Shown here: positions 6,405 to 7,240 of the stretch, piece by piece
Position numbering within the stretch: the first letter of the stretch is position 1
How the letters are laid out: every line of letters starts with the position of its first letter
Assembly: GCA_009774735.1 (NCBI GenBank)
Contig: VSOH01000072.1
Coordinates: forward strand, 1 to 7,240
DNA: 7,240 nucleotides
Source of the DNA: Clostridiales bacterium
GTDB taxonomy: Bacteria > Bacillota_A > Clostridia > Oscillospirales > Acutalibacteraceae
Direction of reading: 5' to 3'
Notes under the pieces: generated by a model
The model's input: only the letters and a program-made list of their open reading frames with translations
Databases searched by the model: none
What the model was told of the DNA's origin: nothing
Made by a program: the position numbers and the translations under genes

Positions 6405-7160
6405 TTAAAGTCCAAGTCTTTGTTTTGTAATTTCGTACATTAATATTCCTGCCGCAACTGACGCGTTAAGAGAATTAACCTTTCCGCGCATAGGCAGAGC
6501 GACTGTTACATCACTTTTTTCTTTAATCAATCTGCCTACACCCTTGCCCTCATTACCGATAACAAGTGCACAGCCTCCTGAAAAGTCGGTTTTGCACCAC
6601 GGCTGTCCGTCCATATCTGCGCAGTAAACCCATATGTTTTTCTTTTTCAGCTCCTCAATAGTTGAGGCAAGATTGCTGACTCTTGCAACCTTCATATATT
6701 CAAGAGCGCCGCAGGAGGTTTTTGCAACTATAAAATTAAGTCCTACATTTCTTCTTTTCGGAATTATAATACCGTGAGCACCGCATGCCTCAGCACTTCG
6801 GATGATTGCACCGAGGTTATGGCTGTCCTCAATCTCATCACAGATAACAATAAAGGGTGCTTCGCCTCTGCTTTCAGCAAGCTCGAGTATTTCATCAACA
6901 GTTGAATAGCTGTGGGCAGGCACATTTGCTGCAACACCCTGATGATTGCCGTTTGCACACATAAAATCAAGCTTTTTCCGGTCAACATTTTTAACAACAA
7001 CACCCTTTTCACGTGCCATTGATATTATGCGGTTGATTGAGCCCTCACGTTCACCTTTTGCAATCAGTATATTTTCTATTTCTCTTCCGCTTTTAAGCAG
7101 TTCAATAACGGCATTTCTGCCTATTATTAAATTATCGTTGTGTATTTCCTCTTTTGGCAT
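6405..7160 (-). CDS. rlmB: SpoU/TrmH-family 23S rRNA 2'-O-methyltransferase, RlmB-like
   Basis: 251 residues from ATG 7160. The family methylates a ribose 2'-OH using S-adenosylmethionine; RlmB modifies a conserved guanosine of 23S rRNA. Residues 10-80 are the small substrate-binding domain (IIGRNAVIELLKSG through NHQGVAANVP). The SPOUT knot carries motif 1 (DEIEDSHNLGAIIRSAEACG at about 108-127, with N116 and R121), motif 2 (LVIGNEGKGVG, 199-209, with the N-E-G turn) and motif 3 (LPMRGKVNSLNASVAAG, 222-238, with S230-L231-N232). These are complete and in order, so activity is expected. ATG 7160 is preferred over ATG 7178 because GGAG (7172-7169) lies eight bases before it, while the upstream ATG has no ribosome binding site. 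First gene of the operon; its stop TAA is followed by the ATPase-like gene within 9 bases. TrmH-type tRNA methylation is a less likely alternative, because length and N-terminal domain fit RlmB. Confidence 0.9.
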   Translation of the reverse strand: MPKEEIHNDNLIIGRNAVIELLKSGREIENILIAKGEREGSINRIISMAREKGVVVKNVDRKKLDFMCANGNHQGVAANVPAHSYSTVDEILELAESRGEAPFIVICDEIEDSHNLGAIIRSAEACGAHGIIIPKRRNVGLNFIVAKTSCGALEYMKVARVSNLASTIEELKKKNIWVYCADMDGQPWCKTDFSGGCALVIGNEGKGVGRLIKEKSDVTVALPMRGKVNSLNASVAAGILMYEITKQRLGL

Positions 7161-7168
7161 ATTTTTAT

Positions 7169-7172
7169 CTCC
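7169..7172 (-). promoter_or_regulatory. Ribosome binding site that places the rlmB start at ATG 7160
   Basis: The minus strand reads GGAG-ATAAAAAT-ATG, an eight-base spacing to ATG at 7160-7158. The in-frame ATG at 7178 is preceded only by A-rich sequence (ATATGAAAAG). Confidence 0.65.
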
Positions 7173-7205
7173 GAACATCTTTTCATATTTTCATATTATA
7201 GTAAA

Positions 7206-7234
7206 TTTATATCATTATATATGTAATAATTCAA
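7206..7234 (-). promoter_or_regulatory. Putative sigma-A promoter of the rlmB operon
   Basis: On the minus strand TTGAAT (7234-7229) is followed after 17 bases by TATAAA (7211-7206), with TG at 7214-7213 forming an extended -10. Transcription would start near 7199, leaving about a 40-base leader before ATG 7160. Two exact TATAAT hexamers (7219-7214 and 7200-7195) also occur in this A+T-rich stretch, but neither has a -35 box at proper spacing. Predicted by eye. Confidence 0.55.
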
Positions 7235-7240
7235 TAAAAT

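Noticed and set aside
3987..6422. Identical C-terminal RLGL in the rlmB product and the ATPase-like protein
   Set aside because: The codons differ (AGA CTT GGA CTT versus AGA CTA GGA TTA) and the match is only four residues, so chance is the simplest reading.
7195..7219. Exact TATAAT hexamers at 7219-7214 and 7200-7195 as the main -10 box
   Set aside because: No -35-like sequence lies 16-18 bases upstream of either within the visible sequence. TATAAA at 7211-7206 has a better partner and a TG extension.

Overview
The window reads as a piece of a low-GC, anaerobic Firmicutes (Clostridia-type) chromosome, perhaps a gut Oscillospiraceae/Lachnospiraceae-like organism. The basis is A+T-rich intergenic DNA, AGGAGG-like ribosome binding sites, Lys/Glu-rich proteins, a rubrerythrin, and a Firmicutes-style XRE regulator with a membrane tail. 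The taxonomic placement is inference. All six genes lie on the minus strand, so transcription runs from high to low coordinates. I see no RNA genes, CRISPR array, insertion sequence, integrase or phage gene.

Layout in the direction of transcription: a promoter (about 7234-7206); a SpoU/RlmB-type 23S rRNA 2'-O-methyltransferase (7160-6405); an 802-residue membrane protein with the architecture of a P1B-type ATPase but without its catalytic motifs (6395-3987); rubrerythrin (3971-3429); a hairpin; a ClC-type H+/Cl- exchanger with a C-terminal RCK_C/TrkA-C-like domain (3376-1814); a CehA/McbA-type PHP metallohydrolase (1803-805); and a 14-bp hairpin terminator (798-758). The genes are separated by 9 to 52 bases and no internal terminator with a U-tract is visible, so the five genes probably form one operon. 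A second unit follows: its own promoter with an inverted repeat in the spacer (723-695), then an XRE-family regulator fused to a four-helix membrane domain (671-27). Part of a second possible terminator is cut by the left window edge.

The most interesting item is the degenerate P-type ATPase. The 4+2+2 membrane-helix layout, a shrunken actuator domain and recognisable nucleotide- and phosphorylation-domain folds remain. The phospho-acceptor DKTGT is replaced by EAQDLFG, TGES by SGEP, TGDN by SADP, and GDGxNDA is missing. The reading frame is intact and shares an operon with housekeeping genes, so it looks like a maintained pseudoenzyme rather than a decaying gene. It also has about 255 residues of charged, low-complexity cytoplasmic N-terminus. 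The genes around it (oxidative-stress protection, anion/proton exchange, phosphoesterase) do not form a known pathway. A link to membrane or ion stress is speculative.

Three starts deserve correction relative to the longest open frame: rlmB (ATG at 7160, not 7178), the ATPase-like gene (ATG at 6395, not GTG at 6404) and rubrerythrin (TTG at 3971, not GTG at 3980).
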